64,000 nt of DNA from positions 62,001 through 126,000 of the forward strand of contig JAEWFA010000016.1 of the NCBI GenBank assembly GCA_023389055.1, in the 5' to 3' direction. Below the pieces are notes generated by a model. It worked only from the letters and a program-made list of their open reading frames with translations, did not search any database and was not told the origin of the DNA. A program made the translations under genes and the position numbers. Positions 1 to 8,343 of this stretch are shown here, piece after piece. Every line of letters begins with the position of its first letter. Positions within the stretch are counted from its first letter, which is position 1. The stretch is from Pseudomonadota bacterium (GTDB lineage Bacteria > Pseudomonadota > Gammaproteobacteria > Burkholderiales > Burkholderiaceae_E).

Positions 1-1800
1 GTGATGGGCGGCGCGCTGATCGTCGTCGGTGAAGACTACGGCGAAGGCGCGAGCATCATCCAGGAGCGCACCCACGCCTTCGCGATGAAATCGGGCATGT
101 GGCTGCTCGATCCGCGCCCGAACCTGCCGTCGATCGTGCGGATGGTCGAGCTCGGATTCGAGTTGTCCGAGGCGTCGAATACGCCGGTGATGCTGCAGTT
201 GCGCATCCGCGCGTGCCACGTGCGCGGCAGCTTCGTCTGCAAGGACAACCGCAAGCCGCGCATCTCGACGCGCGAGCTGCAGAAGGAGCCGGCCGCCTTC
301 GACTACTCGCGGCTGTCGCATCCGCCGGTCACTTTCCAGCACGAGAAGCTCAAGCACGAAGTACGCATGCCGGCGGCGCGCCGATACGTGGTCGATGCCG
401 CCCTCAACGAACTCTTCGACGGGCCGCACGACCAACTTGGCATCGTCGTGCAGGGCGGCCTGTACAACAACCTGATCCGCGCGCTGCAGACGCTCGGCCT
501 GGCCGATGCCTGGGGCAACACGCAGATCCCGATTCTGAACCTGAACGTCGTCTACCCGCTCGTTCCCGAGCAGATCACGCAGTTCTTCGCCGGCAAGCGC
601 GCGGTGCTGCTGGTCGAGGAAGGACAGCCCGAATTCATCGAGCAGGAGGTGAGCGCGATCCTGCGCCGCGCCGACCTGCAGACGAAGCTGCACGGCAAGG
701 ACCTGCTGTCGATGAGCGGCGAGTACTCGGCCGAAGTCATCCTGAAGGGGCTGTCACGCTTCCTCGCCGAGCACGCGCCGGAGCTCCCGCGCGGCGGCGC
801 CGACGAGTTGATGCGCGAAGTGGAATTGCTGCGCGAGCAGGCCACCGAGGAGTTCAAGGGACTGCTGCCCGGACGCCCGCCGAACTTCTGCACAGGCTGC
901 CCGGAGCGACCCGTCTTCTCGGCGCTGAAGCTCGTCGAACAGGAGATCGGCAGGCTGCACGTCTCCACCGACATCGGCTGCCACTCGTTCGCCACCTTCG
1001 CGCCCTTCTCGTTCGGCAACTCGATCCTCGGCTACGGGATGAGCCTGGCGAGCAGCGCCGGGGTGAAGAACTTCCTCGCCACGCGGCCGATCGCGATCAT
1101 GGGCGACGGCGGCTTCTGGCACAACGGACTGATCTCCGGCGTGTCTTCGGCGCTGCTGAACAAGGGCGACGGCGTGCTCGTCATCATGAAGAACGGCTAC
1201 ACGTCGGCCACCGGAACGCAGGAGGTCATCTCCACGCCCACGTCCGAGGCGCGCCGCGTCGCCGAAGGCACCAGCGCGACACCCACCGAAGTGACGATCG
1301 AGAGCACGCTCAAGGGCATGGGCGTGAAGTGGCTGCGCACCGTCGACAACTACAAGGTCGGCAAGGTGAAGAAGACGCTGAAGGAAGCGCTGACCTCGTC
1401 CTACGACGGGCTGAAGGTCATCATCGCCGACGGCGAGTGCCAGCTCGAGCGCCAGCGCCGCATCAAGCCGCTGCGCGCGAAGATGCTCGCCGAGGGCAAG
1501 CGCGTCGTGCGCACGCGCTTCGGCGTCGACGAGGACACCTGCACGGGCGATCACTCGTGCATCCGGCTCTCGGGCTGCCCGACGCTCACCGTGAAGACGC
1601 CCACCGATCCGCTGAAGGTGGACCCGGTCGCGCACGTCACGAACGACTGCGTCGGCTGCGGGCTGTGCGGCGAGGTCGCGCACGCGGCCACGTTGTGCCC
1701 GTCGTTCTGGCGCGCCGAGATCGTCTCGAACCCCAGTCGCTGGGATCGTTTCGTCGCACGAGTGCGACGGGCGATCATCGGCCCGCTGCAACCGGCCTGA
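1..1800 (+). CDS. iorA: Indolepyruvate ferredoxin oxidoreductase, alpha subunit (5' truncated)
   Basis: This cytoplasmic enzyme decarboxylates aryl or branched 2-oxoacids to acyl-CoA with thiamine diphosphate and passes electrons to ferredoxin. The 599 visible residues hold the end of the pyrimidine-binding domain, a transketolase-like middle region, a ThDP motif (MGDGGFWHNG, about residues 367-376) and a C-terminal ferredoxin-like part with two cysteine clusters (CTGDHSC and CVGCGLCGEV). The GTG at base 1 should not be taken as the start: the family has roughly a hundred more N-terminal residues, so the gene runs in from the left. The beta subunit begins 5 bases after the stop, which indicates translational coupling. 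The physiological substrate cannot be told from sequence. The acyl-CoA genes downstream fit a role in aromatic or branched 2-oxoacid breakdown. Confidence 0.9.
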   Translation: MMGGALIVVGEDYGEGASIIQERTHAFAMKSGMWLLDPRPNLPSIVRMVELGFELSEASNTPVMLQLRIRACHVRGSFVCKDNRKPRISTRELQKEPAAFDYSRLSHPPVTFQHEKLKHEVRMPAARRYVVDAALNELFDGPHDQLGIVVQGGLYNNLIRALQTLGLADAWGNTQIPILNLNVVYPLVPEQITQFFAGKRAVLLVEEGQPEFIEQEVSAILRRADLQTKLHGKDLLSMSGEYSAEVILKGLSRFLAEHAPELPRGGADELMREVELLREQATEEFKGLLPGRPPNFCTGCPERPVFSALKLVEQEIGRLHVSTDIGCHSFATFAPFSFGNSILGYGMSLASSAGVKNFLATRPIAIMGDGGFWHNGLISGVSSALLNKGDGVLVIMKNGYTSATGTQEVISTPTSEARRVAEGTSATPTEVTIESTLKGMGVKWLRTVDNYKVGKVKKTLKEALTSSYDGLKVIIADGECQLERQRRIKPLRAKMLAEGKRVVRTRFGVDEDTCTGDHSCIRLSGCPTLTVKTPTDPLKVDPVAHVTNDCVGCGLCGEVAHAATLCPSFWRAEIVSNPSRWDRFVARVRRAIIGPLQPA

Positions 1801-1805
1801 AGCAA

Positions 1806-3377
1806 ATGACCGAGAACCGTCCTCTCACGATCCTGATCGCCGCGCTCGGCGGCGAAGGCGGCGGCGTCCTGAACGACTGGATCGTCACCTGCGCGCTCGA
1901 CCAGGGCCTGCCCGTGCAGGCCACGTCGGTTCCGGGCGTCGCGCAGCGCACCGGGTCGACGAGCTACTACGTCGAGATGATGCGCACTCCGCCGCCCGAC
2001 GGCGCGCTGCCCGTCTTCGCCTTGAGCCCCATGCCCGGCGGCGTCGACGTCGTCGTCGCCAGCGAGCTGCTCGAGGCGGCGCGCACGATCGAACGCGGCT
2101 TCGTGCACCCGAAACGCACCACTCTCATCGCCTCGTCGAGCCGGGTCTACACGACGCAGGAAAAGATGCAGATGGGCGACGGGCGATTCGACGAGTCGCT
2201 CGCGCACGCCGCCGCGAAACGCCTGTCCGCCAGGTACCTGACGCTCGACATGGGGGCGCTCGCCGCCGAACATCGCACCGTGATCAGCGCCGTGATGTTC
2301 GGCGCACTCGCCGGCACCGGCGTCCTGCCGTGGTCGCGTGAGGTCTGCGAGCGCGTCATCCGGGACGGTGGCGTCGGCGTCGCGACGAGCCTCGCCGGCT
2401 TCGGCGCGGCCTACGATGCCATTGCCGACGGCGCCGCTCGCCAGGCGCTGGCCGGCGCTCACCCCGCCGGCCGCGCCGCGCCGGACATGTGGGCGCCGCT
2501 GCTGGCGACGTTGCCTGCTTCGATGCGCGAGAACGCCGCGCATGGCGTCGTGCGCGTACTCGACTACCAGGACGCGGCCTATGCGCGGCAGTACGTCGAC
2601 CGGCTGCAGCGACTCGCCGCCGCGGCAGGCGACGCGCAGGGGCGGCCGACCGTCGCGCAGGCGCTCGCCGAGGCCGCGCGCTACCTCGCGCTGTGGATGA
2701 CCTACGAGGACGTGATCCGCGTCGCCGACCTGAAGTCGCGACGCAGCCGCGTCGACCGCATCCGCGGCGAGGCGCGCGCGCGCGACGGCGAGATCGTGCG
2801 CATCGTCGAGTACTTCAAGCCCGGAGTGGATGAAGTCGCTTCGGTGCTGCCCGGAGCGCTCGGCAAGCGGTTGCGAGACTGGGCGGTGAAGAACGACAAG
2901 CTCGACACGTTGAACCGCGGCATGCACCTGCCGAGCACGCACGTCGGCGGGTTCCTGATGCTGCGCACGCTGGCGAAGATGCGTCGAATGCGCCGCAGCT
3001 CGCTGCGCTTTCGCGAGGAGCAGGAAGCGATCGAGCGATGGCTCGCTGCGCTCGAAAAGATGCTGCCCCTCTCGCCCGTTTTCGCGGCGGCGCTTGCCGA
3101 GGTCCCGCACGTGCTCAAGGGCTACGGCGACACCTACCGGCGCGGACGCGCGAGCTTCGCGCGGATCTTCGACACGCTCGTCGAGCGCGCGCTGCAGTCC
3201 GCAGAGGCCCCGGGCGCCGACGCCGCGCAGGAGTTGCGCGGGGCGATCGCGGCCGCGCTGGCCGAGCCCGAGGGACGCCAACTCGAGAAAACGCTCGAGA
3301 AGGCCGGCATCGTTCCGCTGCCGCCGGTTGCCAAGCCGATCGTCTGGATGAAGAAGCCGCGCGCCTCGCTGCAATGA
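1806..3377 (+). CDS. iorB: Indolepyruvate ferredoxin oxidoreductase, beta subunit with C-terminal extension
   Basis: Partner of the preceding alpha subunit. The first ~190 residues match the gamma-type domain of pyruvate:ferredoxin oxidoreductases, seen in the Gly-rich start (ALGGEGGGVLNDW) and the GVAQRTGSTSYY segment. The protein is 523 residues, much longer than archaeal IorB (about 200). The extra ~300 residues match the extension often seen in proteobacterial 2-oxoacid:acceptor oxidoreductases. I chose the ATG at 1806 because it sits just after the iorA stop and begins the conserved domain; the open frame further upstream is only a shadow of iorA. No metal-cluster motif is visible in this subunit, so electron exit must be through the alpha subunit. 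Confidence 0.85.
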   Translation: MTENRPLTILIAALGGEGGGVLNDWIVTCALDQGLPVQATSVPGVAQRTGSTSYYVEMMRTPPPDGALPVFALSPMPGGVDVVVASELLEAARTIERGFVHPKRTTLIASSSRVYTTQEKMQMGDGRFDESLAHAAAKRLSARYLTLDMGALAAEHRTVISAVMFGALAGTGVLPWSREVCERVIRDGGVGVATSLAGFGAAYDAIADGAARQALAGAHPAGRAAPDMWAPLLATLPASMRENAAHGVVRVLDYQDAAYARQYVDRLQRLAAAAGDAQGRPTVAQALAEAARYLALWMTYEDVIRVADLKSRRSRVDRIRGEARARDGEIVRIVEYFKPGVDEVASVLPGALGKRLRDWAVKNDKLDTLNRGMHLPSTHVGGFLMLRTLAKMRRMRRSSLRFREEQEAIERWLAALEKMLPLSPVFAAALAEVPHVLKGYGDTYRRGRASFARIFDTLVERALQSAEAPGADAAQELRGAIAAALAEPEGRQLEKTLEKAGIVPLPPVAKPIVWMKKPRASLQ

Positions 3378-3409
3378 GCTCCGGTCCGTGCGGCTGGGCT
3401 CGCTGAAGC

Positions 3410-4885
3410 TCAGAAGGGCAGGCGCAGCGTCGCCGCCGCAGCGAACAGCACGAGCAGCGTGCCGACGAGCCAGCGGCTCGCGCGGTCCTCGATCGCGTGC
3501 ACGAGCGGGTCGTCGTGCATCTCGCCTCGCGCCGTCGCCAGCCACATCCGGCCGAGCAGGATCAGCAGCCCGACGAGCATCAGCCACAGCAGTTGCGGCG
3601 ACGCGTAGCGCTCGGTGACGTCGGGCGTCTGCACGTACAGCGCGAGCACGACGAGCGCCGCGAACGACGCACCGATGCCCAGCGCCTGCAGCACCGGCAG
3701 GTCGCCCACGCGGTAGCCTCTGCCGCTGCCCGTCGCCTCGTCCCGTTCCAGTTGCGCGACGATCTCGCCGCAGCGCTTGACCAGCGCCAGCGAGAAGAAC
3801 AGGAACACCGAGAACGCCAGCAGCCAGAACGAGACCGTGACGCCGATCGCGGCGCCGCCGGCGAGCACGCGCACGGTGTACAGCCCGGCGAGCGCAGCGA
3901 CGTCGAGCAGCGCGATCTGCTTGGCAAACCCCGAATACGCGCCGGTCATCACCAGGTAGGCGAGCACCCAGGCCACGAAGGCGGGTCCGACTGCGAACGC
4001 GAGCGCGATCGAAAAGACGAAGAGCACGGCGGCTGCGGCGAAGCCGCTGCGCACCGACAGTTCGCCGGCGGCGAACGGCCGTGCGCGCTTGCGCGGGTGT
4101 CGCCGATCGGCCGCGAGGTCGAGCAGGTCGTTGAGCAGGTAGCCGCTGGACGCGGCAAGACTGAAGGCGACGAAGGCGAGCATCGCCTCGGCGAAGGCGG
4201 GCAGTTCGTCGACGCGAAACGACGTGAGCAGCGGAACGAGAACGAGCAGGTTCTTCAACCACTGATGCGGGCGCAGCGCGCGCAGCCACGTACGCATGCT
4301 CGCCCACCACGGCGCGCGCGCGTCGAACACCTCGAGTACCGTCGATTCGCGACGCGCCGCCTCGAGCACCCGCGCGGAGGCGCCCACGACGACGGCGCGC
4401 CGCGCTCGCGCGAAGATCGGAACGTCCTCGGGCCCGTTGCCGCAGTAGTCGAACGGCGCACCGCCCGCGTGCTCGCGGATCGCGGCGAGCTTCTCCGGTC
4501 CCTTGAGGTTTCGCCGACCGTCGCTGGAAAGCACTTCGTCGAACAGCGCGCCGCCTGCGTCGCTGCACGTCGTCTCGGCGGCCTGGACGGCGAGCGCCGA
4601 GTCGGCGGCGGTGGCGAGCACCAGCCGGCGTCCGCGAGCGCGTTGCCCGCGCAGCCACCCGAGAAAGCGCTCGTGCCGCGGCATCGACGCGACGTCGGCC
4701 CTTCCGATCGCAGCGAGCCTTCGCTTGAGCGCTGCCCGCCCCTGCAGCAGGGCGAACAGCGCGAGCACGCCCGACACCGGATCGGCGCGCAGCGCCGCGG
4801 CAAGGGACTCCCACAGCGTGTCGGTTCGCAGCAGGCAGCCGTCGAGGTCGACGTACAGGGGAACGCTTCGGTCGTCGCCGTTCAT
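3410..4885 (-). CDS. HAD phosphatase-UbiA prenyltransferase fusion membrane protein
   Basis: A 491-residue two-domain protein. The N-terminal ~190 residues form a HAD-type hydrolase with the nucleophile motif DLDGCLLRTD (Asp13, Asp15). The remainder is a polytopic UbiA-superfamily prenyltransferase with the Asp-rich motif NDLLDLAADRRHP followed by KRARPFAAG. UbiA enzymes transfer polyprenyl groups in the membrane; those close to decaprenyl-phosphate 5-phosphoribose synthase transfer a phosphoribosyl group, and a fused phosphatase could remove the leftover phosphate (inference). I chose the ATG at 4885, ten codons inside the open frame, because the conserved HAD motif starts right after it and a perfect TATAAT lies just upstream. 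It lies downstream of the tetR gene on the same strand, 45 bases apart. Substrate unknown. Confidence 0.82.
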   Translation of the reverse strand: MNGDDRSVPLYVDLDGCLLRTDTLWESLAAALRADPVSGVLALFALLQGRAALKRRLAAIGRADVASMPRHERFLGWLRGQRARGRRLVLATAADSALAVQAAETTCSDAGGALFDEVLSSDGRRNLKGPEKLAAIREHAGGAPFDYCGNGPEDVPIFARARRAVVVGASARVLEAARRESTVLEVFDARAPWWASMRTWLRALRPHQWLKNLLVLVPLLTSFRVDELPAFAEAMLAFVAFSLAASSGYLLNDLLDLAADRRHPRKRARPFAAGELSVRSGFAAAAVLFVFSIALAFAVGPAFVAWVLAYLVMTGAYSGFAKQIALLDVAALAGLYTVRVLAGGAAIGVTVSFWLLAFSVFLFFSLALVKRCGEIVAQLERDEATGSGRGYRVGDLPVLQALGIGASFAALVVLALYVQTPDVTERYASPQLLWLMLVGLLILLGRMWLATARGEMHDDPLVHAIEDRASRWLVGTLLVLFAAAATLRLPF

Positions 4886-4894
4886 CGCGAGGCG

Positions 4895-4922
4895 ATTATA
4901 GGCAGCGGCAGCCACCGGTCTA
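4895..4922 (-). promoter_or_regulatory. Candidate sigma70 promoter for the HAD-UbiA gene
   Basis: On the minus strand TATAAT (4895-4900) is a perfect -10 box. A 16-base spacer separates it from TAGACC (4917-4922), a four-of-six -35 match. Only nine bases lie between the -10 box and the ATG at 4885, so the transcript would be leaderless or nearly so. Confidence 0.5.
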
Positions 4923-4930
4923 CCGCGCGC

Positions 4931-5599
4931 TCAGCGCGGCTCGACGCGCCGCTCGAGCCGCTGCACACGCCGCGCGAGCCGGCGCAGGTCGTCGGCACCG
5001 GGCGCGGACCAGCCGCTCCACAACAACTCGACGATCGCCCGCGCCACGCGTGACGGAACGAACCTGCGCCGGCGAACGAGCCGGGTCCAGACGTGATGCT
5101 CGAGTCCGCCGAAGACGAGGTCTCGCGCGAGCGCCGCGTCCAGATCGGCACGCAGTTCCCCGCGCTCGATGCCGTCGCGCAGCGTTCGCATCAGGAACTG
5201 GCCGTAGCGCCGGTTCAATGCGTGAAGCTGCGAGCCGAAATACGGCCCGTGGCCGCGGGACTCGCGAACGATCAGCCGCGCGAACGCGGGATCGTCGATC
5301 GCGATCCGAAGGTGGCGCGCGATCAGGAAGTTCAGCCGGGCCTTGGTATCGACGATCGCGGAAAAGTCCGCTTCGACGTCGGCGATGAGCCGATCGTAGA
5401 AGGCGACGAGCAGCGAATCGAGCAGTTCGCGCTTGCTGCGGAAATAGGTGTAGATCGTCCCCTCGACGCAGCCCGCGCGCGCGGCGATCTCGGCGACCGA
5501 GGCATCGTCGAACGAGCGCTCGAGGAAGACGTCGCGGGCTGCCGCGAGGATCTCGTCGCGACGGACCGGTTTTCGCCTGCGGGGCAAGGTTGCGGGCAT
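4931..5599 (-). CDS. TetR/AcrR family transcriptional regulator
   Basis: A 222-residue repressor-type regulator. Residues ~14-60 form the helix-turn-helix (ILAAARDVFLERSFDDASVA, then GTIYTYFRSKREL), the classic TetR signature. The C-terminal ~150 residues are an all-helical ligand-binding domain with no family-specific signature I recognise. It is divergent from the SDR-carboxylase operon, and a 21-bp palindrome sits in the shared intergenic region, so local repression relieved by an acyl-CoA or pathway intermediate is the natural inference, as for AtuR of terpene catabolism. The start is the first ATG of the frame, ahead of the basic RRRKPVRRDEIL segment. A TATACT box at 5627-5632 could be its -10 element. 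Confidence 0.9.
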   Translation of the reverse strand: MPATLPRRRKPVRRDEILAAARDVFLERSFDDASVAEIAARAGCVEGTIYTYFRSKRELLDSLLVAFYDRLIADVEADFSAIVDTKARLNFLIARHLRIAIDDPAFARLIVRESRGHGPYFGSQLHALNRRYGQFLMRTLRDGIERGELRADLDAALARDLVFGGLEHHVWTRLVRRRRFVPSRVARAIVELLWSGWSAPGADDLRRLARRVQRLERRVEPR

Positions 5600-5721
5600 C
5601 GCCTGGACTGATGGTGAGCGCTACTCAGTATAGGCAAGGGAAGGAGAAAACGAGAAGAAACACGAGAAGCGAGCAGCCGATGCTGCACTGCGGCTTGACG
5701 CCGCGCGGGGGTCGATGCACT

Positions 5722-5742
5722 TTATTGAGCCTTGCTCAATAA
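5722..5742. promoter_or_regulatory. Probable TetR operator, 9-3-9 perfect palindrome
   Basis: Arms TTATTGAGC and GCTCAATAA are perfect inverted repeats around a CTT centre. The site ends nine bases before the SDR start codon, in the divergent tetR-SDR gap. A TTGACG (-35-like, five of six) lies at 5695-5700, so a bound repressor would cover the -10 region. No second copy was noticed elsewhere in the window. Confidence 0.65.
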
Positions 5743-5751
5743 CCTGCGGCG

Positions 5752-6639
5752 ATGCCCTCTTCCGAATACCGCAGCGTCTTCCGCCCAGGCCTGTTCGAGG
5801 GGCGAGTCGTGCTCGTCACCGGCGGCGGTTCGGGAATCGGTCGCTGCACCGCGCACGAGCTTTCGTCGCTCGGCGCCTCGGTCGCCCTTGCCGGCCGCAC
5901 GGCCGGCAGGCTGGAGGCGGTGGCGGCAGAGTTGCGGGCCAACGGCACCCGGGTCTCGAGCCATGCACTCGACATCCGCGACGAAGCGTCGGTACAGCGC
6001 GTCGTCGACGAGGTGCTCCAGTCACACGGCAGGCTCGACGGCGTGGTCAACAACGCCGGCGGGCAATTTCCGGCGCCGGCCGAGGACATCTCGTCCAACG
6101 GATGGGAAGCCGTCGTGCGCACGAACCTGGGCGGCGGCTTTCTCGTCGCGCGCGAGGCGTACCGGCAGTTCCTGCGCGCGCACGGGGGCGCCATCGTCAG
6201 CCTCATCGCCGACATGTGGGGCGGCATGCCCGGAATGGCGCACTCCGGCGCTGCCCGGGCCGGCATGCTCAACCTCACCGAATCTCTCGCCGCCGAGTGG
6301 GCGCGCAGCGGCGTTCGCGTGAATGCCGTCGCGCCCGGCTGGATCGCCTCCAGCGGACTGGACCGCTACCCCCCGGAGACCATCGGGCAACTGCGCCGGC
6401 TGCGTCGGGTCGTCCCGCTGCAGCGCTTCGGCACCGAGGCGGAAGTCTCCGCCGCGATCGTCTTCCTGTTGTCGCCGGCGGCGGCCTTCATCACCGGCAG
6501 TTGCCTGCGCGTCGATGGCGGCGTGCCCAATTCGCGCCACACCTGGCCCGCGCAGCCGATGGAGCACGACAGCGAAGCAACGCGGCCGTTCGACGCCTTT
6601 CCGCTCGCGAGCCGGCCGCGCGTGCTCGACGAGCGCTGA
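5752..6639 (+). CDS. SDR-family enoyl-CoA reductase-like oxidoreductase (PECR/AtuG type)
   Basis: A 295-residue short-chain dehydrogenase with an N-terminal Rossmann fold (TGGGSGIG, residues ~22-29) and the NNAG motif. Where most SDRs carry YxxxK this protein has HSGAARAG, so Tyr and Lys are replaced by His and Arg. The same motif is known from peroxisomal trans-2-enoyl-CoA reductase (PECR) and from SDRs encoded in acyclic-terpene (atu) clusters, so this is a family trait and not damage. It likely reduces or oxidises an acyl-CoA or terpenoid intermediate using NAD(P)H. It is the first gene of the putative TetR-controlled operon; the carboxyltransferase starts 23 bases downstream. No strong ribosome-binding site precedes the ATG. 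Confidence 0.85.
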   Translation: MPSSEYRSVFRPGLFEGRVVLVTGGGSGIGRCTAHELSSLGASVALAGRTAGRLEAVAAELRANGTRVSSHALDIRDEASVQRVVDEVLQSHGRLDGVVNNAGGQFPAPAEDISSNGWEAVVRTNLGGGFLVAREAYRQFLRAHGGAIVSLIADMWGGMPGMAHSGAARAGMLNLTESLAAEWARSGVRVNAVAPGWIASSGLDRYPPETIGQLRRLRRVVPLQRFGTEAEVSAAIVFLLSPAAAFITGSCLRVDGGVPNSRHTWPAQPMEHDSEATRPFDAFPLASRPRVLDER

Positions 6640-6662
6640 AGCAGAACCGGCGCACGGCGAGC

Positions 6663-8318
6663 ATGCGCGCACTGGAGACGCGAGTGGACGCCGGCGACGC
6701 AGTCTTCGTCGCAAGGCGAAAGGACATGCTCGAGCGGATCGGCGAGTTGCGCGCGCTGGAACAGCGTGCGCGCGACGCGTCGGCTCGCGCAGCGCCGCTC
6801 TTCGAGCGCCGCGGCCAACTGCTGCCCCGCGAGCGGCTCGCGCGGCTGCTCGACGCGGGCAGTCCGTGGCTCGAACTCTCCACCGTAGCCGGTTATCGGC
6901 TCGACGATGCCGATGCGCAGCGCAGCATCCCCGGCGCGGGCGTGCTCTGCGGGATCGGTTTCGTCTCGTTCACGCGCTGCGTCGTCGTCGTCAACGACTC
7001 CGGTATCGACGCGGGCGCGATCCAGAGCATGGGGGGCGAAAAGATCCTGCGCGCCCAGCAGATCGCCCTGGAAAACCGATTGCCGCTGGTGCAGTGCATC
7101 GAGTCGGCAGGCGCGAACCTGTTGCGTTATCGGGTCGAGGATTTCGTCCAGGGCGGGCGCCTGTTCCACAACCTCGCGCGCCTGTCGGCCGCCGGCATCC
7201 CGGTAATCGCCGTCGTGCACGGCTCGTCCACCGCGGGTGGCGCCTATCTGCCGGGCCTGTCCGACTACGTCGTCATGGTGAGAGGCCGCGCGAAAGCGTT
7301 CCTCGCCGGCCCGCCGCTGCTGCAGGCGGCCACCGGCGAGATCGCCACCGACGAAGAACTCGGCGGCGCCGAAATGCACGCGGCGGTCTCGGGGCTTGCC
7401 GACTACCTGGCCGAGGACGACGCAGATGCGATCCGGATCGCGCGCGAGATCGTCGGACGGCTCGGCTTCGCCGACGACGTTCCCCCGGCCGCAAACGGAG
7501 ATCCGCGCGAGCAAGGCGCGACGCGCGCTGCCCGGTTCGAGGAGCCGCTGCACCCGCCCGAGGAGCTTGCCGGCGTCGTCCCGATGGACTTTCGCGAGCC
7601 CTTCGACATGCGCGAGGTCGTCGCGCGCATCGTCGACGGTTCGCGCTTCCTGGAGTTCCAGCCCGACTACGGGCCGCAGACCGTCTGCGGCCACGCCGAA
7701 CTGCACGGCCATCGCATCGGTATCGTCACGAACAACGGACCGATAGACCCGGCCGGCGCCAACAAGGCCACGCACTTCATCCAGACGTGCTGCCAGAGCG
7801 CAACCGCGCTCGTCTACCTGCAGAACACCACCGGCTACATCGTCGGACGAGACAGCGAACAGGCCGGCATGATCAAGCACGGCTCGAAGATGATCCAGGC
7901 CGTCTCGAACGCCACCGTGCCGTCGATCACGCTGCACTGCGGTGCGTCGTTCGGCGCCGGCAACTACGGCATGTGCGGTCGCGCCTTCGGCGCGCGCTTC
8001 GTGTTCTCCTGGCCGAACGCGCGCACGGCCGTGATGGGCGGCGAACAGGCAGCGCTCACGATGCGCATCGTCAGCCAGACCACGGCACGTCGACGCGGCG
8101 AGCCGATCGACGAATCGAAGCTCGATGCGCTTTCCACGCGCATCGTCGATCACTTCGAGTCTCAGGCCGGCGTGCTGCATACGAGCGCGCGACTGCTCGA
8201 CGACGGAATCGTCGATCCGCGCGATACGCGCAAGCTGCTCGGTTTGCTGCTCGATACCTGTGCGCAGGCGCAAATGCGCCGGCTGCGCCCGACGAGCTTC
8301 GGCGTCGCCCGGCCCTGA
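6663..8318 (+). CDS. Acyl-CoA carboxylase carboxyltransferase (beta) subunit
   Basis: A 551-residue carboxyltransferase that moves CO2 from carboxybiotin to an acyl-CoA. Both crotonase-like halves are present: the N-terminal half carries GSSTAGGAYLPGLSDY and FLAGPPLLQAATGE, the C-terminal half carries GASFGAGNYGMCGRAF. Sequence and length fit the 3-methylcrotonyl-CoA/geranyl-CoA carboxylase branch (LiuB/AtuC), not propionyl-CoA carboxylase. The biotin-carrying alpha subunit is two genes downstream. I set the start at 6663, the first ATG after the SDR stop, since the longer open frame runs through the SDR gene. Substrate (methylcrotonyl, geranyl or another branched enoyl-CoA) is undecided. Confidence 0.9.
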   Translation: MRALETRVDAGDAVFVARRKDMLERIGELRALEQRARDASARAAPLFERRGQLLPRERLARLLDAGSPWLELSTVAGYRLDDADAQRSIPGAGVLCGIGFVSFTRCVVVVNDSGIDAGAIQSMGGEKILRAQQIALENRLPLVQCIESAGANLLRYRVEDFVQGGRLFHNLARLSAAGIPVIAVVHGSSTAGGAYLPGLSDYVVMVRGRAKAFLAGPPLLQAATGEIATDEELGGAEMHAAVSGLADYLAEDDADAIRIAREIVGRLGFADDVPPAANGDPREQGATRAARFEEPLHPPEELAGVVPMDFREPFDMREVVARIVDGSRFLEFQPDYGPQTVCGHAELHGHRIGIVTNNGPIDPAGANKATHFIQTCCQSATALVYLQNTTGYIVGRDSEQAGMIKHGSKMIQAVSNATVPSITLHCGASFGAGNYGMCGRAFGARFVFSWPNARTAVMGGEQAALTMRIVSQTTARRRGEPIDESKLDALSTRIVDHFESQAGVLHTSARLLDDGIVDPRDTRKLLGLLLDTCAQAQMRRLRPTSFGVARP

Positions 8319-8343
8319 CCGATCCCGCTGAACGGACATCGCA

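Noticed and set aside
1551..4814. Very long minus-strand open frame (over 1000 codons) across iorA-iorB and the HAD-UbiA gene
   Set aside because: It runs antisense to genes with clear family motifs and has only Arg/Ala/Gly-rich composition, the usual shadow of high-GC coding DNA. The same holds for the many other long antisense frames, for example 59848-61947 and 42660-44942.
5752..6639. SDR with missing YxxxK catalytic pair, first read as an inactive enzyme
   Set aside because: The HSGAARAG motif at this place is shared with PECR and atu-cluster SDRs, so it is a family feature.
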